Shown: piece after piece, positions 28,123 through 38,388 of the stretch
How positions within the stretch are numbered: position 1 is the stretch's first letter
Layout: every line of letters starts with the position of its first letter
NCBI GenBank assembly: GCA_049999805.1
Contig: JBNGIO010006239.1
Coordinates: forward strand, 175,412-239,411
From: Folioceros fuciformis
Lineage: Eukaryota > Anthocerotophyta > Anthocerotopsida > Anthocerotales
DNA length: 64,000 nt
Direction of reading: 5' to 3'
The notes under the pieces: generated by a model
The model's database searches: none
Told to the model about the DNA's origin: nothing
Seen by the model: the letters and a program-made list of their open reading frames with translations, nothing else
Position numbers and translations under genes: made by a program

Positions 28123-28418
28123 CGGAGAGGTATCCCCCCTTGTATATATTTTGATCAAAGCTGTTCAATTTTCTCAAGATCTATCCCTAATCAATCTGGA
28201 AACACTAGCCCTGCCCTAATCATTAGACCAGCATCCTCCCCTCAAAACAGCCCAAAAAAAAAAACTGTTAGATATTCCACCCACAGGTCTCTGCAGAAAT
28301 GACACTGATCTCCCGACACCTTGTCTTCTGCGATTCAAACTAGTCTAGGTGTCAAAGTCAAAATTTACTGCTTCCCACACTTCTTTCCGGAACAACCGGA
28401 TAAAGGAGGACAAATAAC
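28123..28418. other. Convergent spacer between glutamine synthetase and eIF2B delta genes
   Basis: About 300 bases shared by the two 3' ends. It contains a short A-run near 28253-28263. No gene seen. Confidence 0.65.
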
Positions 28419-31052
28419 TCAGATGAGCAAAGACTCTCTCCTGTGTTCGCGCAGAATCACGGGAACACTGGTCGGAGGAACCTGGGACATTGCCACTGCG
28501 TTGTTAGCACAACGCCCTCGACATGAGGCGACAAGGAAAAAAGAGAAAAGAATGAGAGCTGGGAGGATTACCATGCCAAGCTCTGTAATGATCATTGCAA
28601 CGTAATCTGCTGGTGTAGCATCGTACCTGCAGGTTGTTAACCGACACCACACAATTAAACGACGGTCCACAGTCCAAACAACCACTTTCCCCTGTCTTCG
28701 CTGATGCTTTCGGTGGCAAAAAGCGGCAACTTGAAACAAGACACTTACGTTAGATTCAACAACTGGAGGTGCTCCAAATCTTCCCAGCCTTCCAAGGGCG
28801 TCAAGTCCTGTCTTCCTGCGACCTTGACTAGAACATCAGGGTCCCCTGCCACCGTTGCCCCAATCAGCCCTCATCTCCCACATGACAAGGACGAAAAGAG
28901 AAGGACTGGAGCAGCAAACTGGAGAATGAGGCTTCTTTGCTTGGCGAGGCAGGTAACTCACCTAACTCATTAGCGCAGATAGAATCCAATTGCACTCTTT
29001 CATGGAACTTGTACGTTTCGCAGCAGATCATTACCGGAATGTGGAACGAATGAGCCACCATGGCAACACACGCAGTGCCCACCCTCGAGTATACAGTCCC
29101 ATTTGCAAGGACGGATGCCGCTCCAAGAAAAACTCTAGTGACTTCGTGCATAATGTATGATATTGAGTTTATCTGGCAGTAGGTGCACTGCAGCCCCTTC
29201 TCCAGCAGTCTGCGTATCAGGTGGCGTCCTTCAAGCTTAGGCCTGGAATCCACCACCACCACCCTAAACTTCCGGCCAATTTCATGAGCCCTTAGAAGAA
29301 TCATCTCCACGACAGACGAGAAGCCATGTGTCAATAGCACATCTCCATCCCTAATCTTCGTCACAGCATGCTTGACTATCTCTGTATCAGCGAACACAAT
29401 CTTTTCTTGCAGGAATCGGTCAATCTCAGCAATGAGAGACGCCTTGGCCTCTGCCTCCTCTACATTGGAGAGCCTCACAATCCTCGTCTTCAAAAACTTG
29501 ATAACATTACCCATGCCTATAGACAGAGGCCTGCACTCTATGAGAAACGACACTTGACTGTTGATCCTCGCAGCTAAATCTCTCACCCAAGCCTTCTCAG
29601 GAGGTGTGCTGTAATCTTGAATCATTTCCCTGAAGGCGCTCAGCAACGCCACACACCGGGCATTTCCTCCAACAACATCTCCTGTCAAATATTGAAGCCC
29701 AATCTGCGTGAACAACAACATGGGAGGTAGGTATCGCACAGCATGGCAGACACAAACCGAACCTTGTCCAAAATCAACATGCCAGGAAAACGCATACCTT
29801 GTACACAGCAGGATGAGGGTGCATGAAATCCTCGTGGAAGTACTTGGCCTCAATCAGAGCCAACCTGTCCCCGTGAACAAACTGTGGCAGGTGTCTAAAC
29901 AGCTCCACCCTGTTCTTGGCCTCCGTCTGCTCCGTAAAAGCTCTCTTCCTGGCCTTAGCCACCCGCTGTGGGTCATCAAACTGCATCCTGGACGGCAACT
30001 TCTTATCCGCCACCTTCTTGTCTCCACCATCTTTTTTCTGGGCAGCAACAGGCTTCCCGACCTTGGGCTCTCTGAGTTCCTTCTGAGCAGGTGGCACGGA
30101 CACGCTGGCACTGTCCTGCCCACCACCAGTCCCCTTCCCACCACCTGCCGCCAGCCCACATCATCAATTCTTGCACACAGCGGCCAGCACCAACACATCC
30201 GTAACCGTAACCGTAACCGTAACCTAGCCACACCACATCAAACGCTGCCCAGGGTGCGCAAGTACCAACATCCGACCGCGAAGCCTTGACAGCCCGCTGC
30301 GCATTCTGAAGCGCGCGCCGCTCCGCCTTCGATGTCCGCTCCTTCAACGTCTTGGTCGTGTCTGCAGCAGGCGATGTGCAGCGGGCGGTCATGCCAACTG
30401 ATCACCCAACAATCCCAATCCTGCCAAAAAATTTAAACACCATCAAACGCAAGGTTGCAGGTTCCTGGTCCGTACTCCCGGCAGGCGGCACGCCTTCTTT
30501 CCCCGCCTTGGGCGCCGCACCCGCACCAGAGCCCGGGGCGGGACCCGGTGCCGCCGGCCCGGAGGCTCCCACACCCTCCGCACCCCTGAGCAGCATCGCC
30601 GTGTCTGTATACCCATCAGCGCCTTCCCCGGCCCGGATGGAAAGCCGCTCCGCAAATCCTCCCAACAGACCAAGACCCTTGCCCTTCTCCTTCCCCGCGC
30701 TGGCAGGCGACATCTCTCCCGCAGCCTCCAGCTGCAGGCTGTCGGTCCGGCTCAGGCTAACCCCGTTGCTAGACGGGGAGAGGGAGCTGACCAGGAGCGC
30801 ATCTGATGGGTTGTAGCTCCCGGCCACGAGGCCCCCCGGCTCCCCGGGAATCCGCTTCGGGGAGGGCACGGCCATGGGGATGGCCTTGGTCTGCGGGGGG
30901 CCGATCATGACGGGGGAAGGCGAATTAGCCGCGGCGATGGACGGGGGCGCCGCCGCCTCCGACGCCGCCCGCTGAGCCTCGGAGCCGGGAGTCACAAACC
31001 CCACCTGGCGCACGATAGGATCGATGACCATGCGGCCCCGTCGCGGGTCCAT
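28419..31052 (-). CDS. Translation initiation factor eIF2B subunit delta
   Basis: Regulatory subunit of the eIF2B guanine-nucleotide exchange factor that recycles eIF2-GDP in cytosolic translation initiation. Seven exons (5' to 3'): 31052-30476, 30361-30266, 30144-29798, 29703-28962, 28845-28749, 28626-28572 and 28481-28419. They total 1977 nt, giving 658 residues. The start MDPRRGRMVIDPIVRQVGFV matches the plant delta subunit N-terminus. A low-complexity Pro/Ala/Ser-rich stretch follows, then SKAERRALQNAQRAVKASRS. The conserved C-terminal IF-2B fold carries YLTGDVVGGNARCVALLSAF, STPPEKAWVRDL, FRVVVVDSRPKLEGRHL, ASVLANGTVYSRVGTACVAM, VMICCETYKFHERVQLDSIC and YDATPADYVAMIITELGM. The end VPPTSVPVILREHRRESLLI matches the family. 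It is head-to-head with the PPR gene. Confidence 0.95.
30199..30224. repeat. Short (CGTAAC)n hexanucleotide run in an eIF2B delta intron
   Basis: Four tandem CGTAAC units sit in the intron between the second and third coding exons. It is telomere-like in length but not the plant TTTAGGG sequence. A simple repeat only. Confidence 0.75.
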
Positions 31053-31680
31053 CCTGCTCCTCTCCCACTTCCACTTCCTGCTGCTGCTGCTGCTGCCGGG
31101 CTAGTTCCGAAGACGCAGAAGGAGACGATGCCTGACTGCCTGCATGTGGCGGGAGCCCTGCTGCCCGGTTCCACTCCGCTTGCGTGCATCACACTCCTCG
31201 CCGTGCGCTGTGCGCCGTGCTCCGTTCTCCGAGCTGGACGCGGAGGCAAACCTTGGAAAAGCAATGCGTATGGTCTGAGCCGTGCCGGGGCTGGACGACG
31301 CTCGTACTCCTCTCACTTATGCGTCGTCCGGTCCAAGTGTCCTCGCCACCTCCGTTTTGCTTTCGTCATCTACATATATAGACCTCCCGGCCGGATGCGG
31401 ATGCCCGCCTACGCCTATGCCACCTATATTGTCCATATTAGCATATTCCAACTTCTGCAAAACTTTGTTTGAGGGAAACCACTCTGGTATTGTCTGCCAT
31501 TCTCTTCAAGGAAGCACTGTGAAGGCCAGTTGATTACTCTGTGCACTTGGGCAGGCCAGTACTGTCTTCTCAGATCTTGTTGTGGACGGGAGGACAGGAC
31601 TGGTTGAGGGTATCGTTCTCTTGGACCAGCTTGGTTGGTGATCTGCCTAAGCAGTGGATGGTGAGCTTGCTGGTGTGGGG
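31053..31680. other. Shared upstream region of eIF2B delta (-) and PPR gene (+)
   Basis: About 630 bases between divergent start codons, likely containing both promoters and 5' UTRs. A (CTG)n-like tract lies near 31078-31095. The PPR frame is open from 31654, but the first in-frame ATG is 31681. No gene seen. Confidence 0.65.
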
Positions 31681-34617
31681 ATGGAGGTGGGTCGTTGTGC
31701 CTCCACCTCCAACTGGAGCTTGCAGATTGATCCTGACTCTCGCAGAGGCGGAGGAGGGCAAGTGGGCGTAGCTGCTGAGACCGTGGGCCAGCTTTGTGAG
31801 CGGGGCCATGTGGCTGAGGCTGTTGAGGGATTGGGAGTGTTGGTGCAGCGGGACTGTCCTATTTCCACAGCTCTTTTTTACGGTGTGCTCAAGAGCTGCA
31901 TGGTGAAGAAGGATCTTGTGCTGGGTCGCCGGGTGCATGCTGCCACGGTGAGGCATGGGTACCAGTCGGATAGGTTCCTGGGCAATCATATCCTGCGAAT
32001 GTATGCTTCTCATGGTAGGTTGGAGGAAGCGATGGATGTGTTCACCGTGGTTCGCAAACCTGATGCCTTCATGTGGTCTTCTATAATCACTGCGCATGTG
32101 AAACACGGAGAGGCTGAGCATGCCGTACAGTTGTATCGTCAGATGCGCAGGTCGAAGGTGAAGCCAGATGGCCATGTGTTTGTGGCAGCCCTCCAGGCTT
32201 GTGCAAGGGGAGCAGACTTGAAGGCTGGGGAGGAGGTGCATGCTGATGTGTTGGCCAGTGGGGTTGAGCCTGATGCGTTCGTTTGCAGTTGCTTGGTGGA
32301 CATGTATGCAAAGTGTGGAAGTCTGGAAGACGCTCAACGATTGTTTGATTGGCTTCCCAAGAAATCTGTGGTGACGTGGAATACCATGATCACAGGGTAC
32401 TCTGCGCAGGGCATGGGTGAGGAAGCCCTTCGTCTTTACAGCGCTATGCAACGAGAAGGCAGTACTGCACCTAATTCTGTGACATTTGTGTGCCTGCTGC
32501 AGGCGTGTGCGAGTGTTGGTGTTCCAGCTCTAGAGAAGGGGAAGCAGCTTCACACACAGATTAAGGAGCAAGGAATTCAGGTTGATGTGGTGGTGGGTTG
32601 CAGCCTGGTAAACATGTATGCAAAGTGTGGCAGCCTCCAGGATGCACGGAGCGTGTTTGACACTCTTTCTCACAGGAATGTAGTGACTTGGACTGCTCTC
32701 ATAGCAGGGTACTCTCAGCATGGCATGGGTCAGGAGGCGCTCAATCTGTACACTGCTCTGCAAGACGACGGCTTCACCGCACCTGACCCTGTGACATTTG
32801 TCTGCCTGCTGCAGGCATGCGCAACTGTGGGCTCTCCAGCTTTGGACACGGGCAAGCAACTTCATGCACAGATTGGAGAACAAGGACTGCAAGCAGATTT
32901 GACTATAGGCAACAACTTGGTGAACATGTATGCAAAGTGTGGCAGCTTGGAGGATGCTCGGAGTGTGTTTGATAGACTTGGTCGAAAGGATGCAGTGACA
33001 TGGACCGCCTTAATTGCAGGGTACTCCCGACAGGGCATGGGTAAGGAAGCTCTCGCTGTTTACAGTGCCATGCAAGAAGAAGGAGTTGCTGCACCAGATT
33101 CTGTGACATTCCTGTGCCTCCTGCAGGCATGTGCAAGTGAGGGGACGTCTGCTTTGGAGAAGGGGAAGCTGCTTCATGCCGAGATTGGAGAACGACAACT
33201 TCAGCTTGATGTCGCTGTAGGATGCAGCCTGGTAAACATGTATGCAAAGTGTGGCAGCTTGAAGGATGCTCAGAGCGTATTTGACAAGCTCCCTGAAAAA
33301 AATGAAGCAACTTGGACTGCGCTCATACAAGGCTACTCCCAGCACGGCTTGGGCCAGGAGGCCCTTCATAGGTACCGCGCTATGGAGGAAGAGGGCCTTG
33401 CTGCACATTCCGGCACATTCTTGCGCCTCCTGCAGGCATGTGCAAGCATGGGCGCCTCGGCTTTGGAGGACGGGAAGGAGCTTCATGCACGCATTGAACG
33501 GCAGGGCCTTCAGTCCGATGTGTCACTAAGTTGCAGCCTCATAAACATGTATGCAAAATGCGGCAGCCTGGAGGATGCACAACGTGTTTTCGACGGACTC
33601 GGCAAGAAGGATGTGGTGATATTCAATGCCATGATAGCAGGCTACTCCCAGCAGGGCATGGGGGAGGAAGCCCTCCGTCTCTACAGCACTATGCCAAAAG
33701 AAGGCATCGGTCCACCCGACTCTGTCACCTTTCTTTCCCTCTTGCAAGCATGTGCGAGTTTGGGAGCACTGTATGCTGGAAGGCACCTTCATGCACAGAT
33801 CAGGGAACAAGGGCTTGAATCTGATCAGTTTGTCGCCATCAGTTTGATCAACATGTACGCCAAGTCCGGGAGCATGGTGGACGCACAGGAGGTGTTCGAT
33901 GCATTGCCGCAGCGAGACGTCATCGCCTGGAATGCCCTGATTGCAGGCTACACCCGCCAGGGAGACAGCGGAGTGGTCTTCCACCTGGTCCGCAAAATGC
34001 AAGAGGAGGATGGCCTACTTCCAGATGCCATCATCCTCCTCAGCGTACTAACAGTGTGCAGTCATGCCGGTCTGGTCGACAAAGGCCGGGAGCTCTTCGA
34101 GTCCATGAACAGAGAGTCCGGCATCACTCCAACCGCAGAGCACTACTCATGCATGGTAGACCTCCTGGGTCGTGCAGGCCAACTGGACGAGGCCCTAGCC
34201 CTAGTCAAGACCATGCCTGTTCCGCCTCACGGTGCACTCTGGCTCAGTCTCTTAGGCTCTTCCCGGAAGTGGGGCAATGTGGATGTAGGACGCTGTGCCT
34301 TCGATGAAGCCGTGAAGCTGGACGAGAAAGACGCCGCTCCGTACGTGCTGATGGCCAACATTTACACCGGCGTCCAGATGCTGGAGCAGGCCCAGGAGAT
34401 GCACGCCAGGAGAAAGCTAATGGGAGCCTGGAAGCTCCCGGGCCAGAGCTGGTGGACAGACATGGACGGCCTGGCTCACAGCTTCGTGGTTGGCGATAGG
34501 AAGCATCCTGAGAGTGACGATATCTACGCAAAACTCGATCAGCTAGTACTCCGAATGAAGGAAGAAGAATGTGTGCCGAAAGATCTAAACGGCCGTCTGA
34601 ACAACGTGAACACTTAA
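31681..34617 (+). CDS. PLS-class pentatricopeptide repeat protein with E/E+ end, DYW domain missing
   Basis: Organelle RNA-binding protein of the PLS class, typically guiding C-to-U RNA editing in plastids or mitochondria. It is a single exon of 978 residues. Seven PLS modules of about 100 residues each repeat the phrase VNMYAKCGSLEDARSVFD (variants LRMYASHGRLEEAMDVF to INMYAKSGSMVDAQEVFD), alternating with VTWTALIAGYSQHGMGQEAL and VTFVCLLQACA. Near the end come the E motif (HYSCMVDLLGRAGQLDEAL and PHGALWLSLLGSSRKWGNV) and the E+ motif (WWTDMDGLAHSFVVGDRKHP and DIYAKLDQLVLRMKEE). The protein stops 17 residues later, just where a DYW deaminase would begin. Such proteins may recruit a separate DYW protein. 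No obvious transit peptide is visible from the chosen ATG; the frame upstream (31654, GTG) adds nine residues only. Confidence 0.93.
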   Translation: MEVGRCASTSNWSLQIDPDSRRGGGGQVGVAAETVGQLCERGHVAEAVEGLGVLVQRDCPISTALFYGVLKSCMVKKDLVLGRRVHAATVRHGYQSDRFLGNHILRMYASHGRLEEAMDVFTVVRKPDAFMWSSIITAHVKHGEAEHAVQLYRQMRRSKVKPDGHVFVAALQACARGADLKAGEEVHADVLASGVEPDAFVCSCLVDMYAKCGSLEDAQRLFDWLPKKSVVTWNTMITGYSAQGMGEEALRLYSAMQREGSTAPNSVTFVCLLQACASVGVPALEKGKQLHTQIKEQGIQVDVVVGCSLVNMYAKCGSLQDARSVFDTLSHRNVVTWTALIAGYSQHGMGQEALNLYTALQDDGFTAPDPVTFVCLLQACATVGSPALDTGKQLHAQIGEQGLQADLTIGNNLVNMYAKCGSLEDARSVFDRLGRKDAVTWTALIAGYSRQGMGKEALAVYSAMQEEGVAAPDSVTFLCLLQACASEGTSALEKGKLLHAEIGERQLQLDVAVGCSLVNMYAKCGSLKDAQSVFDKLPEKNEATWTALIQGYSQHGLGQEALHRYRAMEEEGLAAHSGTFLRLLQACASMGASALEDGKELHARIERQGLQSDVSLSCSLINMYAKCGSLEDAQRVFDGLGKKDVVIFNAMIAGYSQQGMGEEALRLYSTMPKEGIGPPDSVTFLSLLQACASLGALYAGRHLHAQIREQGLESDQFVAISLINMYAKSGSMVDAQEVFDALPQRDVIAWNALIAGYTRQGDSGVVFHLVRKMQEEDGLLPDAIILLSVLTVCSHAGLVDKGRELFESMNRESGITPTAEHYSCMVDLLGRAGQLDEALALVKTMPVPPHGALWLSLLGSSRKWGNVDVGRCAFDEAVKLDEKDAAPYVLMANIYTGVQMLEQAQEMHARRKLMGAWKLPGQSWWTDMDGLAHSFVVGDRKHPESDDIYAKLDQLVLRMKEEECVPKDLNGRLNNVNT

Positions 34618-34923
34618 ATGATGCTGTGACTTAAGAGATTATATTTAGTTTAATGGTTTGCAGTTAACTTATTCCCCGCTGCCGGGCCCTCGCAGGTGGC
34701 ACGGCGTGCACCAGTGCATACATGAACTAAACGGCCTGGCAAACGAATCGGCGTTTTCTGAATGGGTTGTGTGTGCGCGCAACCGGAGGCCTGTGATTAA
34801 AGACGAGTGATGTGAGGCGTTTGATTCAAGACATTTGAGCCGCGGAGTTGCAGCTGCAAAGGCGGCGTCAGAATTCATAACCCACAGCCTGTGAGAGATC
34901 ATCGGGAGGGGCGACACAGCAGG
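34618..34923. other. Intergenic spacer PPR to quinone oxidoreductase
   Basis: About 300 bases between co-oriented genes, likely PPR 3' UTR and the oxidoreductase promoter. Nothing else recognised. Confidence 0.65.
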
Positions 34924-36354
34924 ATGAAGGCCATAGTGATCAGGACTCCGGGAGGGCCGGAGGTGTTGGAGCTCAAAGATGTGCCGGATCCTGTGCTGAA
35001 GGAAGGAGAGGTTTTGATCAAAATCACGGCCACCGCAGTGAACAGGGCTGACACCCTGCAGCGGCGGGGGAGCCACCCGCCCCCTGCGGGCTCGCCGCAG
35101 TATCCTGGCTTGGAGTGCTCTGGGGTGATTGAGGAAGTGGCACCCGGGGTGCCGGAGGAATGGGAGGCTGGGACTGAGGTGTGGTGGAAACGTGGTCTTC
35201 TGGATGGTGTAATGTAGCTGGACAGTTGCGGGTCTGTGGTTATGTGCTTGACATGTGCTTTGATGCAGGTGTGCGCGTTGCTCGGAGGCGGGGGGTACGC
35301 TGACAAGGTCGCAGTGCCAGCTACTCAATTGCTCCCCATTCCCAAGGGTGTGTCTGTGAAGGATGCTGCCGGATTGCCTGAAGTTGCGTGCACTGTGTGG
35401 TCCACGGTGTTCATGACTTCCAACTTGCAGCCTGGGGAGTCACTCTTGGTATGTCGAGGTTTGCCGGCCGGGGTTGTGTGTGGATCGGTGTTGCCGTGTG
35501 TGGTAGAATCGTCAATCTGTGTTCGGTTTATGATGTCAAGGTGCATGGAGGGTCCAGTGGAATTGGGACCTTTGCCATACAGATGGCGAAGTACATTGGT
35601 GCCACGGTTTTCACCACTGCCGGTGAGCTTTCATTTTGAGCAATTCCTCGGAAAACCTTTGAAGCCTTTGTGTTTCTGTCGGTAGAGCGTAAAGTTGGCT
35701 TCCACCGTCTTACAGGAACGGATTTGAAGCTGAAGAAGTGCAAAGAGCTTGGAGCCGATTTTGCGATTAACTACAAGACACAGGATTTTGTACAGCGTGT
35801 CAAGGAAGAGACAAAGGGGAAAGGTAATAATATCTGCCTGAAGCCTGCATGGCTGTTTGACAAAATGTGCTCGCCCAACATGTGGTTCGTCTGTATTGCC
35901 AGGTGTGGATGTTATTTTGGACAACATGGGGGCTATCTATTTCCAGCGGAACCTTGATGCCCTCGCACTCGGAGGGAGGCTTTTTATCATCGGATTTCAA
36001 GGAGGCACGGTCGGGGAATTCAGCCTGGGCCCAATTGTTGCTAAACGCTTGACTGTCCAAGGTGCTTAACCTCTGAACAAGCCATTTTTATACATCTTGT
36101 CTCCTGCATCATAATCATGTAACTAATTGGAGGAGGTTGATTTTGCAGGGGCCGGTTTGAGGGCTCGCACGCCTGAAAATAAAGCTCAGATTGTGGCTGA
36201 GGTGAAAAAGCATGTGTGGCCGGCCATAGATGAAGGGAAAGTGGTGCCAGTAATAGACACGGCCCTTCCCTTGGGCAAGGCTGCAGAGGCCCATCGAATT
36301 TTGGAGTCTAGCACCCACATAGGAAAAATATTGCTTCTACCCTGCCATTGTTGA
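34924..36354 (+). CDS. NADPH:quinone oxidoreductase, PIG3-like (zinc-independent MDR family)
   Basis: Medium-chain dehydrogenase/reductase of the zinc-free quinone oxidoreductase group, similar to animal PIG3/TP53I3. It is predicted to reduce quinones or enones with NADPH. Six exons: 34924-35178, 35269-35448, 35541-35622, 35716-35823, 35903-36061 and 36149-36354. They total 990 nt, giving 329 residues, normal for the family. Seen: [32 protein letters not shown] and [10 protein letters not shown] in the GroES-like part; [20 protein letters not shown]; the nucleotide-binding [40 protein letters not shown]; and [12 protein letters not shown]. The Cys/His zinc ligands of alcohol dehydrogenases are absent, as expected. 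No targeting peptide, so probably cytosolic. Confidence 0.94.
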
Positions 36355-36973
36355 ACACAGAAGCACATCTTGAGCCCGGCGATGTCCCCACTGTTGTCCG
36401 GAGAGGCCTCTACCCTCGTCTACAGTTAAGGGTTCTGCGCCACCTTAGTAAGAGAGAAGGACCAGTTTTCAGCAAAGGTCAAATGGCCAGTCGAGAGAAC
36501 CATGAGCTAAAATCCTTATGAACTCGGCATCAACAGTGCCGACCCTCAGGACCGGCCCTTGTACAAAATATAGTGGAAGAAGTACGCAGATGCAAGCTTC
36601 AAACAGGCCTATGTATCGATATTTACTCGTGACCGGCTCTTACATAGAGTGGACCGCCTCAAGCACGGTGTAAATCCTCAGCGAAAGTTTCTCCGAGACA
36701 GGAATCCCACCTAGTCCCAGCTGTGGAGAGTGATGACCACTCAAGTAATTCAATTTCTGAAATGCCTTCCAGAGGAATCCTCGCTCTCTTCATGAACATG
36801 TAGTCTCACTGACGAGCTGTAGACATCCAAAGCAATGTAGCCTCCAGACGTGTGCGTGTAGGCATTGGACGATGCTTCCCAAAGCATTTGGAAGGGGCTC
36901 TCCATAGCATTTGAAAGGGACTCTCCATGGCATTGGGAAGGGACTCAAACTGAATTTAACCTGCAAACATGAA
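36355..36973. other. Convergent intergenic region with a small repeat
   Basis: Between the quinone oxidoreductase (+) and TIM16 (-) stops. Around 36873-36946 a short motif (GGGACTCTCCATGGCATT-like) recurs about three times at roughly 24-bp spacing. No gene seen. Confidence 0.6.
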
Positions 36974-37708
36974 CTATCCCCTTGCCCTTTCTCCTCCTAT
37001 TTTGGCTGCTTCTAAACATTCTTTGGCCCGTTGCACCTTTGACTGAATATAGAAACTTCCTGACAAACCGTTTCTTTCAAATAGATGATCATATCTCTGC
37101 ATTCAGAACAAACCGCAATCAATAAAGCTAAACGCCACACCTCCAAACAAATCGATCATCTGGAACCACAAACAGCAATACTCCGATAACGCAGTACCAA
37201 ACTCACCTTGAGAACTTCCTCCCATGTTGCCTGCTTATCGACTCCAAGTATAAGCCTTGCCTCGGCTTCTGTCATAGTTTTGGAAACCTTGTGAGCCAAA
37301 TTCTCCATAGTTTCTTGAGCTACTCCAGTTTTCCCAGCATCTAAAAGGCGGAACAATCTCCCCAGAATTCAGAAACCAGTGTATCCACAGATGCAGCATG
37401 CCCCGTGTGAAACCCTAGTCACAACGGAGGTCCAAGGAGCGCATTCAGTGTGAAAATTCAAGGATACTTACTGACGATGGCCTTCCTATAAGCCTGCGAG
37501 ACCGCCCTAAGCAGAACACCGGAACCGATGACAATTGTATTTGCTATGATCTTCGCAGCCTGGAACAATAGCATGGAAACACTGTAAAACACAGCCTCTA
37601 CCCCGTCCTCCCACGCGCGTGCACGCAATGAATTCTATAATTCATACATCGGCACCAACCAAACCAGGACGGAGCAACCAGCACAACGATGAGCTGAACA
37701 CGCACCAT
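36974..37708 (-). CDS. PAM16: Mitochondrial import motor subunit TIM16/PAM16
   Basis: J-like co-chaperone of the presequence-translocase motor on the matrix side of the inner mitochondrial membrane; it partners TIM14 and regulates mtHsp70. Four coding exons: 37708-37706 (only the ATG), 37559-37472, 37340-37207 and 37096-36974. Total 348 nt, 115 residues, the usual family size. Residues 2-5 AAKI start a hydrophobic anchor (ANTIVIGSGVLLRAVSQAYR). Then NAGKTGVAQETMENLAHKVS, the degenerate J domain KTMTEAEARLILGVDKQATW followed by EEVLK, and RYDHLFERNGLSGSFYIQSK with VQRAKECLEAAK. As in all TIM16 proteins there is no HPD tripeptide. Arabidopsis has a homolog studied in immunity (MUSE5). The first intron begins immediately after the start codon. 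Confidence 0.93.
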
Positions 37709-38388
37709 CCTGATTCCCGTATCACAGCAGCAGCTTGCGCGTGAAGGATCCGACGGCGTGGTGAAATCACCGATCATAGAAGGAAGAGTTTGATGGCACC
37801 TGAGCGAGGCCCAGAGTTTGTGAGGCTGCCAAGTGGGATATGATATATGCCACATAGGTCTGTAAAAATGTAAAAAGAAAAGAAAAGAAAAATAAACGTC
37901 ACCATACCGCGCTCAAGCTCACCCTTTCCATCAGGGCTGCCGCTTCACCCTCTTCCCTATGATCAAGCGTAGTGGAAATCGGCCGCTTAGAAATTGTATG
38001 TGCAACACAACGCTGTGCAATTAGTGACAATGACAGTCGACTATGAAGGACAGTTCCCACGGTTTTTGTGTGCACTCCTTTTAAAGGTCCCGAGTCTTCC
38101 CAAGTTCCCCTGTCTTGGCGTAGATGTAACGTTCAACAACGAGGGTGAGTATCCACCCTTTTTTTTTTGGTGCCCTCCTCAGGTTCCGAACGTCTTGGCG
38201 AGTAATAAACGGAAGGCCGGAAGTGAAGAAGCCAGACAAGAGAGGCCGGAAGTGTAGGAGGCAGGTCTCTCCGTCTGTGACGTCCCCGAGCACTGCAAGA
38301 GCAGCCAGCCAGGAGGCAGGGATTGCAGTCTTTGATGTCCTCATGCGCAGCGATTTGGCCAGCAACAAGCAGCAAGGAAGTAGGCTTT
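37709..38388. other. Intergenic: TIM16 upstream region and PYROXD2-like 3' region
   Basis: Contains the TIM16 5' region and the 3' UTR of the next minus-strand gene. A purine-rich AAAGAAAAG tract lies near 37866-37890 and a T-run near 38159-38169. No gene recognised. Confidence 0.6.

Noticed and set aside
30199-30224. Interstitial telomere array
   Set aside because: The unit is CGTAAC, not TTTAGGG or TTAGGG, and only four units long; a simple repeat in an intron.
31570-32451. Minus-strand frame of 293 codons opposite the PPR gene, and similar frames at 33010-34002
   Set aside because: Antisense shadows created by the repeated PPR units; repeated His/Cys phrases mirror the PLS period.
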